From assembly GCA_016196115.1 (NCBI GenBank), contig JACPYI010000029.1, positions 1 through 32,369 on the forward strand: DNA of 32,369 nt, written 5' to 3'. Under the pieces are notes generated by a model. That model was not told the origin of the DNA. It searched no databases and worked only from the letters and a program-made list of their open reading frames with translations. Shown in pieces: positions 22,127-31,425 of the stretch (position 1 is its first letter; every line of letters starts with the position of its first letter). The position numbers and the translations under genes were made by a program. The stretch is from Candidatus Sungiibacteriota bacterium. GTDB lineage: Bacteria > Patescibacteriota > Minisyncoccia > Sungbacterales > HO2-52-23.

Positions 22127-22638
22127 ATCGCTTTTCTTTGAAATATCCGAGGGGTAAATCTTCCGGTACGCCGTACTTTTTTCTTGGACAATGTTCTCCC
22201 TTCTCCTTTTTCCTGATCGGTCATATCTGATTTTAAGTCTTCGGCCAGCGCGTTGCGGACAACCGGCTGATTTTCTTTGCGTTTCTTTGCGGGAACAGCC
22301 GCGCCATCGCGCTGCTCGAGCACGAGCGCCACGTGGCTCATCCGCTTCCGGATAGTGGCGCCCCTGCCAAACGCGCGCGGCATCATGCGTTTGGTAACCG
22401 GCCCCGCATTGACCCTTATATCCTTAACATACAACCCGGATTCGTCAAGCTGAAAATTGTTGGAGGCATTCGCCTTTGCGGATTTCAAAAGTTTCAGCAC
22501 CGGCGCCGCGCCCCGTTTGATCAGATTGCCCAATACAAGCTCGGCCTCGGTAACGTCCCGTCCTTTGACCATATCAATCACAAGCCGCATCTTTCGCGGA
22601 GCAATGTGGGCATATTTGAGTTGTGCGTTGATTTCCAT
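22123..22638 (-). CDS. rplV: 50S ribosomal protein uL22 with C-terminal extension
   Basis: 171 aa against about 110 usual. Residues 1-112 are standard L22 (YAHIAPRKMRLVIDMVKG, ...KRMMPRAFGRGATIRKRMSHV, the hairpin reaching into the exit tunnel). About 55 further charged residues follow (PAKKRKENQP, DMTDQEKGEGR, KKKVRRTGRF), probably at the ribosome surface. Confidence 0.95.
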   Translation of the reverse strand: MEINAQLKYAHIAPRKMRLVIDMVKGRDVTEAELVLGNLIKRGAAPVLKLLKSAKANASNNFQLDESGLYVKDIRVNAGPVTKRMMPRAFGRGATIRKRMSHVALVLEQRDGAAVPAKKRKENQPVVRNALAEDLKSDMTDQEKGEGRTLSKKKVRRTGRFTPRIFQRKAI

Positions 22639-22645
22639 ACATGTA

Positions 22646-22966
22646 TTATTTTTTCGCGGGTGCCGTCACAGCCGGAGTTGCGGCGGTCTTCTGTTCCAAG
22701 TCGCGCTGCATTTTGCCGCCGTGCCTCACAAACTTCCGGGTGGGCGCGAACTCGCCGAAATGGTGTCCCACCATGTCCTCCATGACCTTGATCTCGATGA
22801 AATTCTTGCCGTTGTGCACGCCAAACGCATAGCCGATCATCTCCGGCGTGATTACTGATGCGCGCGACCAGATCTTGATCACAACTTTGGAGTTGGGCGA
22901 AGTGCGCCCCATGTGCTTGAGGATGCTCGGATGAACGTATGGACCTTTCTTTAGTCCTCGCGGCAT
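22646..22966 (-). CDS. rpsS: 30S ribosomal protein uS19
   Basis: 106 aa. PRGLKKGPYVHPSILKHM, then KIWSRASVITPEMIGYAFGVHNGKNF and GHHFGEFAPTRKFVRHGG. A short Ala/Thr/Pro tail (TAATPAVTAPAKK) extends the normal end. Confidence 0.97.
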   Translation of the reverse strand: MPRGLKKGPYVHPSILKHMGRTSPNSKVVIKIWSRASVITPEMIGYAFGVHNGKNFIEIKVMEDMVGHHFGEFAPTRKFVRHGGKMQRDLEQKTAATPAVTAPAKK

Positions 22967-22969
22967 AAA

Positions 22970-23818
22970 TTATTTCCTTCTTCTCGACAAAATAAACCTG
23001 CTCGACGTTTTCTTGCGTGTGCGCGTCTTCACTCCGCGCGCGAGCTTGCCCCACGGCGTTGCCGGGCCTCGCCTGCGTCCCACCTGCGTGCGTCCCTCGC
23101 CTCCGCCGTGCGGATGGTCAACCGGATTCATGGCGGTTCCGCGCACGCTCGGGCGAACCCCTTTGCGCCGATTGCGCCCGGCAGCGCCGATCGTCATAAA
23201 CCTGTGCATCGGATTTGACAGGGCGCCGATAGAGGCAAAATTTTGTCCATGCACCACGCGCACTTCTTTGGACGGCAGCTGGATATTCGCATGCCCTCCT
23301 TCCTGCGCCAGTACCAGCGCGCCCACGCCTGCGGAGCGGGCAATTTGCGCGCCGTGCCCGGCCTGCAATTCGATATTGTATACCATGGTACCGACCGGAA
23401 TTTTATGCAAGGGCATGCGATTGCCCGGCTCAATTGGCGCGTCCGGTCCGGTCATGACAATGCTTCCTTGCTCAATGCCCTGCGGGGCAAGCACATAGCG
23501 CCGCTCCCCGTCCAGATACTGGATGAGCGCAATAAACGACGAGCGATTCGGATCATATTCAAGAGACATGACGCGTGCCGGCATCCTGATCTTATCGTAC
23601 TTGAAATCAATCTCGCGCCACAGCCGCTTCACGCCGCTGCCTTTGTGCCGCGTGGTAATCCTGCCTTGCGAATTTCGTCCCACATCGCGTTTGCGCCCGG
23701 AAGTCAGCTTTTTTTCCGGACCATCCGTCTTGGTCAGGGTTTTTCTCCAGTTGACAAATTCAGCCTGGCGTCTAGCCGGTGATGTCGGGGGATATTTTTT
23801 CAGTTTCGCGGCAATCAT
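22970..23818 (-). CDS. rplB: 50S ribosomal protein uL2
   Basis: 282 aa. It is needed for subunit joining and peptidyl transfer. It has the SH3-like and OB domains, SKEVRVVHGQNFASIGALSN, and the signature VRGTAMNPVDHPHGGGEGRT with the conserved His. The basic tail KTRTRKKTSSRFILSRRRK is typical. Confidence 0.97.
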   Translation of the reverse strand: MIAAKLKKYPPTSPARRQAEFVNWRKTLTKTDGPEKKLTSGRKRDVGRNSQGRITTRHKGSGVKRLWREIDFKYDKIRMPARVMSLEYDPNRSSFIALIQYLDGERRYVLAPQGIEQGSIVMTGPDAPIEPGNRMPLHKIPVGTMVYNIELQAGHGAQIARSAGVGALVLAQEGGHANIQLPSKEVRVVHGQNFASIGALSNPMHRFMTIGAAGRNRRKGVRPSVRGTAMNPVDHPHGGGEGRTQVGRRRGPATPWGKLARGVKTRTRKKTSSRFILSRRRK

Positions 23819-23830
23819 GGATACGTTATT

Positions 23831-23921
23831 GTCATTCTGATCCGCCAGTTGGCGGAGAAGAATCTCATTGTCGGCCTTGGCGATCCTTCCCTGGCCGGGC
23901 AGGCACTTCGTTCAGGATGAC
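23831..23921. repeat. REP-like GTCATT...GGATGAC element before rplB
   Basis: It fills the 116-bp gap between rplW and rplB. It has a small palindrome TCCGCCAGTTGGCGGA (23841-23856) and GGCCGGGC-type pairs, bounded by GTCATT and GATGAC. Confidence 0.55.
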
Positions 23922-23934
23922 GAAGAAAATTTTA

Positions 23935-24210
23935 TCATTGTAATTCTATACTCTGTCCTTCCGCCAGCACCACCACTGCTTTTTTAAATCCGCTCTTCCG
24001 GCCGATCTGCCGGCCCCGCCGCCGCTCTTTCCCCGGCATGTTGAGCACGCGCACATTCTCGACGGTTACCTTGAAGCGCTGCGCCACCGCAGCCGCCACT
24101 TCGCGCTTGTTTGCCGTACCCGCCACCACGAATGCGTATTGGCCCGTTTTGGTCAGGGTCTTTTCCGTCAGATGCGGTCGTATTAAAATGCCGAATGTAT
24201 CGTTTTTCAT
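23935..24210 (-). CDS. rplW: 50S ribosomal protein uL23
   Basis: 91 aa. RPHLTEKTLTKTGQYAFVV, KREVAAAVAQRFKVTVENVRVLNMPGK, KSGFKKAVVVLAEGQSIE. It lies at the tunnel exit, where trigger factor and SRP dock. Confidence 0.96.
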   Translation of the reverse strand: MKNDTFGILIRPHLTEKTLTKTGQYAFVVAGTANKREVAAAVAQRFKVTVENVRVLNMPGKERRRGRQIGRKSGFKKAVVVLAEGQSIELQ

Positions 24211-24212
24211 GA

Positions 24213-24854
24213 TTATTTCGCCAAAATTTCTATCGCGGCTTTGGGAAGCATTAAAAATTTATGCTGCATCACCTCGTAGGTATTCAAATTGCGCGCCTCA
24301 TCCACGGTAACCCGGCTGATGTTTCGCATGGCGCGCCGTGTCGTATCGTCTTTGCCGAACAGCGCCACGAGAATACTCTTGTTCTTGGCAAGCTCGGCGA
24401 GTTCATTCTGCCCTGAAAGTTTGCGAAACATCTGGGCCGCATGCTTGGTCTTGGCTTCGGGAAAATTGAGATCGTCCATCACCACCAGTTCCCGATCCCG
24501 CGCCTTTGCCGAAAGCACGACACTAAGGGCTTTCTTTGCCATCTTCTTGTTGATCTTTTTCTCGTAATTTTTTTCAACCCGCGGCCCATGCGTGATGCCG
24601 CCGCCCTTCCAGATCGGCGAGCGCGTTGACCCGTGCCGCGCACGCCCGGTCCCTTTCTGCCGCCACGGCTTTCTCCCGCCGCCGCGCACCTCGGCCCTAC
24701 TCTTCGTATGCGCCGTACCCGAGCGCCGGTTTGCCGCCTGCGACGTCACCACCTGGTGCACCAGATCCGCGTTCCACTTCAACCCAAACACCCCGTCCGG
24801 CAATTCCACCGTCCCGGCCTCTTCCCCTGTTTGGTTGTACACCTTGACTTGCAT
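24213..24854 (-). CDS. rplD: 50S ribosomal protein uL4
   Basis: 213 aa. The long RNA-binding loop is RRSGTAHTKSRAEVRGGGRKPWRQKGTGRARHGS-type sequence followed by SPIWKGGGITHGP. In E. coli L4 represses the S10 operon by attenuation. A terminator-like hairpin upstream of rplC leaves room for a similar control here, by inference only. Confidence 0.97.
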   Translation of the reverse strand: MQVKVYNQTGEEAGTVELPDGVFGLKWNADLVHQVVTSQAANRRSGTAHTKSRAEVRGGGRKPWRQKGTGRARHGSTRSPIWKGGGITHGPRVEKNYEKKINKKMAKKALSVVLSAKARDRELVVMDDLNFPEAKTKHAAQMFRKLSGQNELAELAKNKSILVALFGKDDTTRRAMRNISRVTVDEARNLNTYEVMQHKFLMLPKAAIEILAK

Positions 24855-24874
24855 AAGAAAGAAAAGGGATGTTA

Positions 24875-25525
24875 TTACCCCCTGATCTCCACCAGTGTTC
24901 CCCGTCGTCCTGGTATTGCGCCTCGCAATGCCAGGATTTTATTTTCTGCGTCTACGCGCTCGACCTTGACTTTGCGTACCGTTACGCGGTCCGCTCCCAT
25001 GCGGCCGGCCATGCGCATGCCTTTGATGACGCGCTGGGGCCAGGTGGCGCCGATGGATCCGGGCTGGCGATGCGCATGCTTGGTGCCGTGCGATGCCGGC
25101 GCACCGTGAAAGCCATGGCGCTTGACCACGCCCTGAAATCCTTTTGCCTTTGAGATGCCGCTTACGCGTACCCGATCCCCTTCCTGGAATACCGATGCGT
25201 CAATGATTGTGCCGACTTTCATGTCCTGGGGCAGCACATCCGCTGGCGCATCAGTACCCTTTTTCCGTGTCTGCGTTTTTACGCGAAATTCCTTTACGTA
25301 GCGAAAGTTTCCAAGTCCCTTAAAGTGTCCGATCTGCGGTTTCGTGATGTTCTTGGCATTTTTCTCTCCTGCGCCGAGCTGTACTGCGCTATAGCCGTCT
25401 TTCTCCTTGGTGCGGACATGGATCACGGTGTTGGGAAGAACGGAAATGAAAGTCACCGGGATCACATTGCCGGCTGCGTCGAAGATCTGCGACATATTCA
25501 CTTTTTCCCCCAAAAGGCATTTCAT
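24875..25525 (-). CDS. rplC: 50S ribosomal protein uL3
   Basis: 216 aa from ATG at 25525 (MKCLLGEKVNMSQIF). It shows the typical N-terminus LLGEKVNMSQIFD and the central signature ISKAKGFQGVVKRHGFHGAPASHGTKHAHRQPGS-type loop reaching the peptidyl transferase centre. A terminator-like hairpin lies only 8 bases before the start. Confidence 0.96.
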   Translation of the reverse strand: MKCLLGEKVNMSQIFDAAGNVIPVTFISVLPNTVIHVRTKEKDGYSAVQLGAGEKNAKNITKPQIGHFKGLGNFRYVKEFRVKTQTRKKGTDAPADVLPQDMKVGTIIDASVFQEGDRVRVSGISKAKGFQGVVKRHGFHGAPASHGTKHAHRQPGSIGATWPQRVIKGMRMAGRMGADRVTVRKVKVERVDAENKILALRGAIPGRRGTLVEIRG

Positions 25526-25532
25526 ATGTTGT

Positions 25533-25557
25533 AATAAAAAAACCGGGTGCCCGGTTC
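25533..25557 (-). terminator. Intrinsic terminator/attenuator upstream of rplC
   Basis: On the minus strand AACCGGG-CA-CCCGGTT followed directly by a run of T. It stands between the 55-aa gene and rplC, within what is otherwise a continuous ribosomal operon. Confidence 0.65.
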
Positions 25558-25578
25558 TCTCATACCAGACCAAATTTT

Positions 25579-25746
25579 CTACTGTTTCATTCTTTTATGT
25601 TTTTCAATAAGACCAAGATAGAACAGGTTACGCGCTTCGCTTCGTTTCTCCATTTCATAAATACGCTGAAGCACACGATCAAATGCTGCTAACAATACGA
25701 CGGTCTGCTCGGCAAAAAGTTCGTCCAACCAACCCTCTTTTTTCAT
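25579..25746 (-). CDS. Small helical protein between rpsJ and rplC (55 aa)
   Basis: ATG at 25746 lies 5 bases after the rpsJ stop; the stop is at 25579. The product starts [14 protein letters not shown] and continues [21 protein letters not shown], then [16 protein letters not shown]: probably two amphipathic helices. No family is recognised. Position in the operon and a terminator right after it suggest it is made with S10 and may have a regulatory or ribosome-linked role (inference). Confidence 0.6.
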   Translation of the reverse strand: MKKEGWLDELFAEQTVVLLAAFDRVLQRIYEMEKRSEARNLFYLGLIEKHKRMKQ

Positions 25747-25751
25747 AAAGA

Positions 25752-26126
25752 TTACATCATCTTTACTTCAATATCCACTCCCGCAGGCAGGTTGAGATTG
25801 GTCAGCGAATTGATCGTGCTCGGGGTCGGGCTCAAAATGTCAATCAGCCGCTTGTGCACGCGCATCTCGTACTGCTCGCGAGCGTTCTTGTGAACAAAGC
25901 TGGAACGATTCACGGTGTAGCGGTGGATCTCGGTCGGCAACGGAATAGGCCCGACCACGTCGGCGCCGTTTCGCAAGGCGGTATCCACGATCTGCTTGAC
26001 CGAATTATCAATAATCTTCGAGTCGTACGCACGCACTTTGATCCGTACTCGCGTTTTCAATTCTTCAACCGGTTTTTTCGTTGCCAAGGAACTATTGACA
26101 TAATACGAATCTACGAATATATGCAA
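25752..26126 (-). CDS. rpsJ: 30S ribosomal protein uS10
   Basis: Core: [62 protein letters not shown], the standard S10 sequence of the 30S head, also a NusB partner in antitermination. The start is uncertain. ATG at 26126 gives 124 aa, 20 more than E. coli, with an unusual [13 protein letters not shown] prefix. A TTG at 26087 (LATKKPVEE) gives 111 aa and would lie just after a possible TTTGCA-16-TATTAT promoter. Confidence 0.93.
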   Translation of the reverse strand: MHIFVDSYYVNSSLATKKPVEELKTRVRIKVRAYDSKIIDNSVKQIVDTALRNGADVVGPIPLPTEIHRYTVNRSSFVHKNAREQYEMRVHKRLIDILSPTPSTINSLTNLNLPAGVDIEVKMM

Positions 26127-26183
26127 ATGCTACAAATTATTTGCGGCATTTGCATGTAAATCCGCATCATTCGCATTACATGA

Positions 26184-27377
26184 TTATTTCACTATCTTCG
26201 TTACCACCCCCGCGCCGACCGTGCGACCCCCTTCGCGGATCGCGAAGCGCTGCCGCTCTTCAAGCGCAACCGGCACGATCAATTTCACCACAAATTTGAT
26301 CGTGTCCCCGGGCATGACCATCTCAACCCCCTCCGGCAGGGTCACCTCACCCGTCACGTCCGTGGTGCGGATATAGAACTGGGGCTTGTAACCTGCAAAA
26401 AACGGGGTGTGCCGGCCTCCTTCCTCTTTGGTAAGGATGTACACTTCGGATTCAAATTCGGTGTGCGGCGTGACGGATCCGATCTTGGCGATCACCTGGC
26501 CGCGCTCCACGTCTTCCTTTTTCAAACCGCGCAGGAGAATACCCGCATTGTCTCCGGCCATGCCCTCATCCAGCGATTTGTTGAACATCTCAATGCCGGT
26601 CACGGTCGTCTTTGCCGTGTCACGCATGCCCACGATCTCGATCTCCTCCCCGACCTTCACTTTGCCGCGCTCGATGCGTCCGGTCACCACGGTGCCGCGT
26701 CCCTCGATCGAGAACACGTCCTCGACCGGCATCAGGAACGGTTTGTCGAGGTCGCGAACCGGCTCCGGCACATAGCTGTCCAAGGCATCAGTAAGTTCGC
26801 GGATCTTTTTCACCCACGGATCATCAACCGAAGTCGCCTCAAGCGCCTTCAACGCTGACCCGCGGATGATCGGGGTCTCGTCTCCCGGAAATTCATATTT
26901 TTTCAAAAGCTCGCGCACCTCTTGCTCGACCAGATCAATCAGTTCAGGATCATCCACCATATCAACTTTATTGAGAAAAACCACGACGGCAGGTACGCCC
27001 ACCTGGCGCGCCAGAAGAATGTGCTCTCGGGTCTGGGGCATTGGGCCGTCGGTTGCGGACACGACCAAAATCGCGCCATCCATCTGGGCCGCCCCGGTAA
27101 TCATGTTTTTTATGTAATCCGCATGTCCGGGAGCGTCAATGTGCGCATAGTGGCGCTTTTCGGTCTCATACTCCGAGTGGTGCAACGCAATCGTAATCCC
27201 GCGCGCTTTCTCCTCCGGCGCATTGTCGATTTGCGAGACATCCTCGACGCGGGACGGCAACCCGGCCAGATGCAATGCTTTGGTAATGGCCGCCGTCAAG
27301 GTGGTTTTGCCGTGGTCAACATGTCCAATGGTCCCGACGTTGACGTGCGGCTTGGTGCGTTCGTATTTTCCTGCCAT
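26184..27377 (-). CDS. tuf: Translation elongation factor Tu
   Basis: 397 aa. Delivers aminoacyl-tRNA to the ribosome. G motifs: [14 protein letters not shown], the [13 protein letters not shown] switch, [10 protein letters not shown] (NKxD) and GSALKAL. Domains 2 and 3 are complete ([42 protein letters not shown]). It lies upstream of rpsJ, but separated from fusA by about 1.6 kb of unrelated genes. Confidence 0.98.
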   Translation of the reverse strand: MAGKYERTKPHVNVGTIGHVDHGKTTLTAAITKALHLAGLPSRVEDVSQIDNAPEEKARGITIALHHSEYETEKRHYAHIDAPGHADYIKNMITGAAQMDGAILVVSATDGPMPQTREHILLARQVGVPAVVVFLNKVDMVDDPELIDLVEQEVRELLKKYEFPGDETPIIRGSALKALEATSVDDPWVKKIRELTDALDSYVPEPVRDLDKPFLMPVEDVFSIEGRGTVVTGRIERGKVKVGEEIEIVGMRDTAKTTVTGIEMFNKSLDEGMAGDNAGILLRGLKKEDVERGQVIAKIGSVTPHTEFESEVYILTKEEGGRHTPFFAGYKPQFYIRTTDVTGEVTLPEGVEMVMPGDTIKFVVKLIVPVALEERQRFAIREGGRTVGAGVVTKIVK

Positions 27378-27386
27378 TGTTATATA

Positions 27387-27414
27387 AATATATGAAATAA
27401 GAAACGGGTGACAA
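27387..27414 (-). promoter_or_regulatory. tuf promoter, near-leaderless
   Basis: On the minus strand TTGTCA (27409-27414), 16-bp spacer, TATATT (27387-27392). The expected start lies only 3-5 bases before the tuf ATG. Confidence 0.5.
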
Positions 27415-27666
27415 AATGTCCTTTTGTCGCGTCTTTCCTACTCCATAAATGGAGATTAGGGGTATCTTTTATGGATAGTGTCCACTCTATACGAAAACCA
27501 AAAAATAGTCAAGCGATGCACTGGCAATATTTCAATCCTCCTCCGCCAACATCCCATCTGCCGTGCTCGTCTCGGGCATTTTTGCTTCTCTCCTGGCAAA
27601 GATACTTTCCCTTGCCATCATGGCAGAAAAATACCACAGAAATTCCGGTGAAATCAGTGCCTTTTA
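27415..27666. other. Spacer between retropepsin gene and tuf
   Basis: About 250 bp with no supportable gene. It contains CCATAAATGG (27452-27461), a small palindrome, and TTTTATGGATAGT, which also occurs near 5318. Confidence 0.35.
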
Positions 27667-28119
27667 TCATGACGAAAAAAATGCTTCCATTCGCTTTCCT
27701 TCTTTATGCGCGTCGAGGAGGGCGGTGCGTTTGCGGGCTTCGTCGAAAATAACGGTGAATTTTGAAAATATGCCCTCACGGCCAAGCACGCGGGGCACAT
27801 TGCGGTTTCTTGCAAAAACAACAGGGACGCGATCAATCAGAAATCCTTGTATCTCCAAAGAAATCTCATGGCGATACCCAATGAGATGATGACCGGTAAC
27901 GCCGCCGACCGCAACTTTCACGCCGGACGTAATGATAAGTCCGATGGCTTGTGCGTCTGTCGAGGGCAAGAGTGTTGTGGTGGCACCGGAGTCTATCAGG
28001 AGAATCCCCAAGATTGTTTTGTTCTTGCCGCTATGTTTTATCCGAGCTTCCACAACCGGCATGACTTCAATCTTTCCATCCGCGCTCAAACGAATTCCGT
28101 AGGGCACGACAATCTTCAT
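27667..28119 (-). CDS. Retropepsin-like aspartic protease
   Basis: 150 aa. One aspartic-protease lobe: LLIDSGATTTLLPS with catalytic Asp in the DSG motif, VGGVTGHHLIGYR as flap region, and PRVLGREGIF as the conserved ILGRDGF-type segment. Such single-lobe clan AA enzymes work as dimers. There is no signal peptide. It is coupled to the upstream DUF5678-like gene by an ATGA overlap. The substrate is unknown. Confidence 0.8.
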   Translation of the reverse strand: MKIVVPYGIRLSADGKIEVMPVVEARIKHSGKNKTILGILLIDSGATTTLLPSTDAQAIGLIITSGVKVAVGGVTGHHLIGYRHEISLEIQGFLIDRVPVVFARNRNVPRVLGREGIFSKFTVIFDEARKRTALLDAHKEGKRMEAFFSS

Positions 28120-28319
28120 AGGAAATACACAACGGTAAGACTCTTGGGAACGACAAACAGGGCGATTTGGTTATGATCTTTTTTGGGAACAGATCTCTTC
28201 GCTTTCTCAAGCAAGGCGTGCGTAGAATACCCGGACGCAACGATTTTTCCCTTCACAAGAGCAACCTGTTTGCCACCGTATTTTTTGATATCTATAGTAG
28301 GTAACGTAAACTTTTTCAT
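28116..28319 (-). CDS. DUF5678-like small protein
   Basis: 67 aa: KKYGGKQVALVKGKIVASGYSTHALLEKAKRSV, then IALFVVPKSL. The 'VALVKGKIVASG...A...AK' pattern fits the DUF5678 family. It ends in the start of the retropepsin gene, a pairing that suggests linked function. Biochemical role unknown. Confidence 0.7.
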   Translation of the reverse strand: MKKFTLPTIDIKKYGGKQVALVKGKIVASGYSTHALLEKAKRSVPKKDHNQIALFVVPKSLTVVYFL

Positions 28320-28342
28320 GTTTTTATTATAGCAGAATGCAC

Positions 28343-28690
28343 CTATACCGGCAAATCCTCGAGCCGGATGTCCTCTAAATGCACGGGCAATCCCACGGTC
28401 TCGCTCCTGCCGAATCCGGCGAATTTCCGGTACGGCACCGGCTCCGCGGACGGACGGCGGAGTTCCGGAACCTCGCCATATATTGGAGTAGTCACATCCC
28501 GACGGATATCGGGCTCCAATTCCGGCGCTCCGGCCTGAAAAAGGTCTGAGTATCCAACCTCATCCTCGCGGCTCAACAGCCGTTCATACTCGGCAAAAGA
28601 CATCATTACCAAATCCGGCTCTCCGTTCTCGACAAAAATAAATTTGTCCCCGTTCTGCTTGATTAAATTTTTGATTTTTGCGAAATCCAT
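28343..28690 (-). CDS. PhD/YefM-like antitoxin-type protein
   Basis: 115 aa from ATG at 28690. The N-terminus DFAKIKNLIKQNGDKFIFVENGEPDLVMMSF with AEYERL has the pattern of Phd/YefM antitoxins (helix, 'v.ngkp.aVlmsleeYe'). The rest is Pro/Glu-rich and probably disordered (PELEPDIRR, RRPSAEPVPYRK). No toxin gene lies next to it. An upstream GTG (28717) would add nine residues. It may be a stand-alone transcription regulator. Confidence 0.65.
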   Translation of the reverse strand: MDFAKIKNLIKQNGDKFIFVENGEPDLVMMSFAEYERLLSREDEVGYSDLFQAGAPELEPDIRRDVTTPIYGEVPELRRPSAEPVPYRKFAGFGRSETVGLPVHLEDIRLEDLPV

Positions 28691-28698
28691 GGTATATT
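28671..28698 (+). promoter_or_regulatory. Promoter for the plus-strand small membrane protein
   Basis: TTGATT (28671-28676), 16-bp spacer, TATATT (28693-28698). It overlaps the 5' end of the divergent PhD-like gene. Confidence 0.45.
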
Positions 28699-28746
28699 CA
28701 TTAAGAGGTTCTTTCACACGCCACGGTTCAGAAAGGAATCCACTAT

Positions 28747-28947
28747 ATGGAAACTATCACAACCCTTAAGCCTATATTATTATGTCTTTTATGGGCAGCT
28801 GTCGGGCTTATACTGCTTATGAGAGACCTTTCATCATTAACACCAGCTGAAAAGTCATCCTTCAGTATTACGCTCGGAGAAGCCCTGAAAAAAATCGGTT
28901 TGTCAATGCTTTATGGACCTCTGAAAAACCGTAAATTATTTCCTTAA
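28747..28947 (+). CDS. Small single-pass membrane protein (66 aa)
   Basis: One membrane helix near the N-terminus (ILLCLLWAAVGLILLM), then a soluble part RDLSSLTPAEKSS...GEALKKIG. AAGGA lies about 10 nt before the ATG. Promoter and terminator flank it, so it is a free-standing gene, convergent with fusA. No family recognised. Confidence 0.6.
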   Translation: METITTLKPILLCLLWAAVGLILLMRDLSSLTPAEKSSFSITLGEALKKIGLSMLYGPLKNRKLFP

Positions 28948-28973
28948 GAATGCCTCATCAATTTCATCGATCG

Positions 28974-29002
28974 AAACGGCCACACGCCGTTTTTCATTTT
29001 TT
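28974..29002 (+). terminator. Terminator of the plus-strand small gene
   Basis: AAACGGC-CACAC-GCCGTTT then TTCATTTTTT. It overlaps the fusA stop codon. Confidence 0.6.
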
Positions 29003-31111
29003 CCCTTCCACGATCTGCTGCGCCACGTTATGGGGCACTTCTTCGTATCGGTCAAACTCCATGGTAGAACTCGCTCGCCCTTGAGTCAAGGACCTCAACG
29101 TCGTGACGTACCCGAACATTTCGGACAACGGCACTTTTGCGGAAATGACCTTGATACCCATGCCGCGGTCATCCATGGCCTCGATACGCGCGCGTTTCGA
29201 ATTGAGATCGCCGGTTACCTCGCCCAAGAATTGCTCCGGCACCACCACCTCGATATTCATGATGGGCTCGAGCAGCACCAGCCCGGCGCGCTTTGCCACC
29301 TCCTGCAGACACATGGAACCCGCGATCTTGAACGCGGCTTCGGACGAGTCAACCTCGTGGTACGATCCGTCATAGAGCGTGATCTGCACATCCACCACCG
29401 GATAGCCCGCGAGCACACCCCGCTCAAGCGCCTCTTTCACGCCTTTCTCAACCGCCGGAATGTACTCCTGCGGGATCACGCCTCCCTTGATCGCGTTCAC
29501 AAACTCAAAGCCCTTGCCGGCCTCAAGCGGCTCGGCGCGCAGGCGCACATGCCCATATTGGCCGCGTCCGCCCGATTGTTTGATATACTTGCCCTCGGCC
29601 TCTGCCTCTTTTTTAATTGTCTCCCGATACGCCACCTGGGGCCTGCCCACGTTTGCCTCCACGCTGAATTCGCGCTTCATGCGATCCACCAAAATTTCCA
29701 GATGCAGCTCGCCCATGCCCGAGATAATGGTATCACCGGTCTCAAGATCGCCTTTGATCCGAAACGTCGGATCTTCCTGGCTCAATCGGCGCAAGGCCAT
29801 GCCCATTTTTTCCTGATCAGCTTTGGTTTTTGGCTCGATCTTCAAGGACACCACTGGTTCCGGAAACTCGATCTTCTCGAGCACGATCGGATGCTCCGAG
29901 TCGCAGATCGTATCGCCGGTATATGTATTTTTAAGCCCCACGATTGCGCCGATATTTCCCGCGCCGATCTCTTTCAATTCCTCGCGTGTGTTGGCGTGCA
30001 TGCGCAAAATGCGTCCCACGCGCTCCTGCTCATCCTTGGTCGCGTTGAGCACATACGATCCGGCTTTTAAAGTTCCGGAATACACGCGAAAAAAGGTCAG
30101 CTGTCCCACATACGGGTCCGACTGGAGCTTAAAGGCCAATCCCGCAAACGGCGCGTCATCGGACACGACGCGCGTCTCTTCCGCTCCGGTTTTCTCATTT
30201 CTACCCTTGACCGGCGGCAGATCCGAAGGCGCAGGCAGATAATCAATCACGCCGTCAAGCACCAGCTGCACACCCTTGTTCTTCAAGGCCGAGCCCGCAA
30301 ACACCGGCACCAGTTTATTGCCTAATGTAGCGGCGCGAAGCGCTTTGCGAAGTTCCAATATTGAAATTTCTTTTCCTTCGAGATATTGCTCGGTCAGCGC
30401 ATCATCGCTTTCCGCGATTTTCTCCACCATATTGTGATGCCATTTCTCCGCCGTTTCTTTGAGTACCTCGGGAATGTCCGAAAGCGAGACCTCTTCGCCG
30501 TGTTCTCCGTTAAAAGACACTGCCTTCATGCGCATGAGATCAATCACGCCTTCGTGTTCTTGCTCGTGTCCGATGGGAAGCGTGACTGGTACCGCGTTCG
30601 GGGTAAGCCGTTCATAGATAGATTGCAACGACCGGTCAAACGACGCGCCGACACGGTCAAGCTTATTGATAAAGCAGATGCGCGGCACGTGGAATTTATC
30701 CGCCTGGCGCCATACGGTTTCTGACTGCGGCTCCACTCCGGCCACTCCGTCGAATACGACCACCGCGCCGTCGAGCACGCGAAGCGATCGCTGCACCTCT
30801 ACGGTAAAGTCAATGTGTCCCGGGGTGTCGATGATATTAAACCGATATTCGTTTTCCTTTTGATTGCGCTCCTCATCCGAGAGATAGGTCTTGCGCCAAA
30901 ATGCGGTCGTGGCCGCAGCCGTGATCGTAATGCCGCGCTCGCGTTCCTGCTCCATCCAGTCCATGACCGTATCGCCCGTATGCACCTCCCCGATCTTGTG
31001 CGACACGCCCGTATAAAAAAGCACCCGCTCGGTCGTGGTGGTTTTTCCCGCGTCGATGTGCGCGATAATCCCGATATTGCGTATGCGTTCTAAGGGGTAT
31101 TCAGCACTCAT
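28994..31111 (-). CDS. fusA: Translation elongation factor G
   Basis: 705 aa. Catalyses ribosomal translocation. G motifs: [20 protein letters not shown], the [23 protein letters not shown] switch [12 protein letters not shown]; domains II to V are complete ([27 protein letters not shown]-type motif, [21 protein letters not shown]). The start overlaps the upstream membrane-protein gene (ATGA). Confidence 0.98.
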   Translation of the reverse strand: MSAEYPLERIRNIGIIAHIDAGKTTTTERVLFYTGVSHKIGEVHTGDTVMDWMEQERERGITITAAATTAFWRKTYLSDEERNQKENEYRFNIIDTPGHIDFTVEVQRSLRVLDGAVVVFDGVAGVEPQSETVWRQADKFHVPRICFINKLDRVGASFDRSLQSIYERLTPNAVPVTLPIGHEQEHEGVIDLMRMKAVSFNGEHGEEVSLSDIPEVLKETAEKWHHNMVEKIAESDDALTEQYLEGKEISILELRKALRAATLGNKLVPVFAGSALKNKGVQLVLDGVIDYLPAPSDLPPVKGRNEKTGAEETRVVSDDAPFAGLAFKLQSDPYVGQLTFFRVYSGTLKAGSYVLNATKDEQERVGRILRMHANTREELKEIGAGNIGAIVGLKNTYTGDTICDSEHPIVLEKIEFPEPVVSLKIEPKTKADQEKMGMALRRLSQEDPTFRIKGDLETGDTIISGMGELHLEILVDRMKREFSVEANVGRPQVAYRETIKKEAEAEGKYIKQSGGRGQYGHVRLRAEPLEAGKGFEFVNAIKGGVIPQEYIPAVEKGVKEALERGVLAGYPVVDVQITLYDGSYHEVDSSEAAFKIAGSMCLQEVAKRAGLVLLEPIMNIEVVVPEQFLGEVTGDLNSKRARIEAMDDRGMGIKVISAKVPLSEMFGYVTTLRSLTQGRASSTMEFDRYEEVPHNVAQQIVEGKK

Positions 31112-31416
31112 GACATTTTTTTATTCTCTTTCGTGCGACTCATTCTTCTCTTCTCCCATGTCAAACCCAAGAGAAGAGCGATACTGGCAAAAAGTACAAC
31201 TGGTGCCCCTAAAAACATTACATTCACCGCACCAAAAAAAGAACCGGTAAATAGCTGGCTTGATTCGCAAGCAATAAACTCTAGTGACCCACCAAAATTT
31301 TTACAATTATATACCTGTCTTAGCAAGAGAGTACCTTGCAGGACAATAAATCCTACGCATATGGAATAAACTATCCACTTTATTACAGTCCCAATTTTCA
31401 ATTCTCCATTTTCCAT
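31108..31416 (-). CDS. Two-helix membrane protein between rpsG and fusA
   Basis: 102 aa. Helices [18 protein letters not shown] and [20 protein letters not shown], joined by a loop with two Cys ([15 protein letters not shown]) that could form a disulfide outside the cell. The charged end is [12 protein letters not shown]. Its stop overlaps the fusA start, so the two are probably co-translated. Function unknown. Confidence 0.6.
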   Translation of the reverse strand: MENGELKIGTVIKWIVYSICVGFIVLQGTLLLRQVYNCKNFGGSLEFIACESSQLFTGSFFGAVNVMFLGAPVVLFASIALLLGLTWEKRRMSRTKENKKMS

Positions 31417-31425
31417 ACAAACATT

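Noticed and set aside
29030-30070. Plus-strand 346-codon open frame opposite fusA
   Set aside because: Antisense shadow of the GC-rich EF-G gene, His/Arg-rich with no domain.
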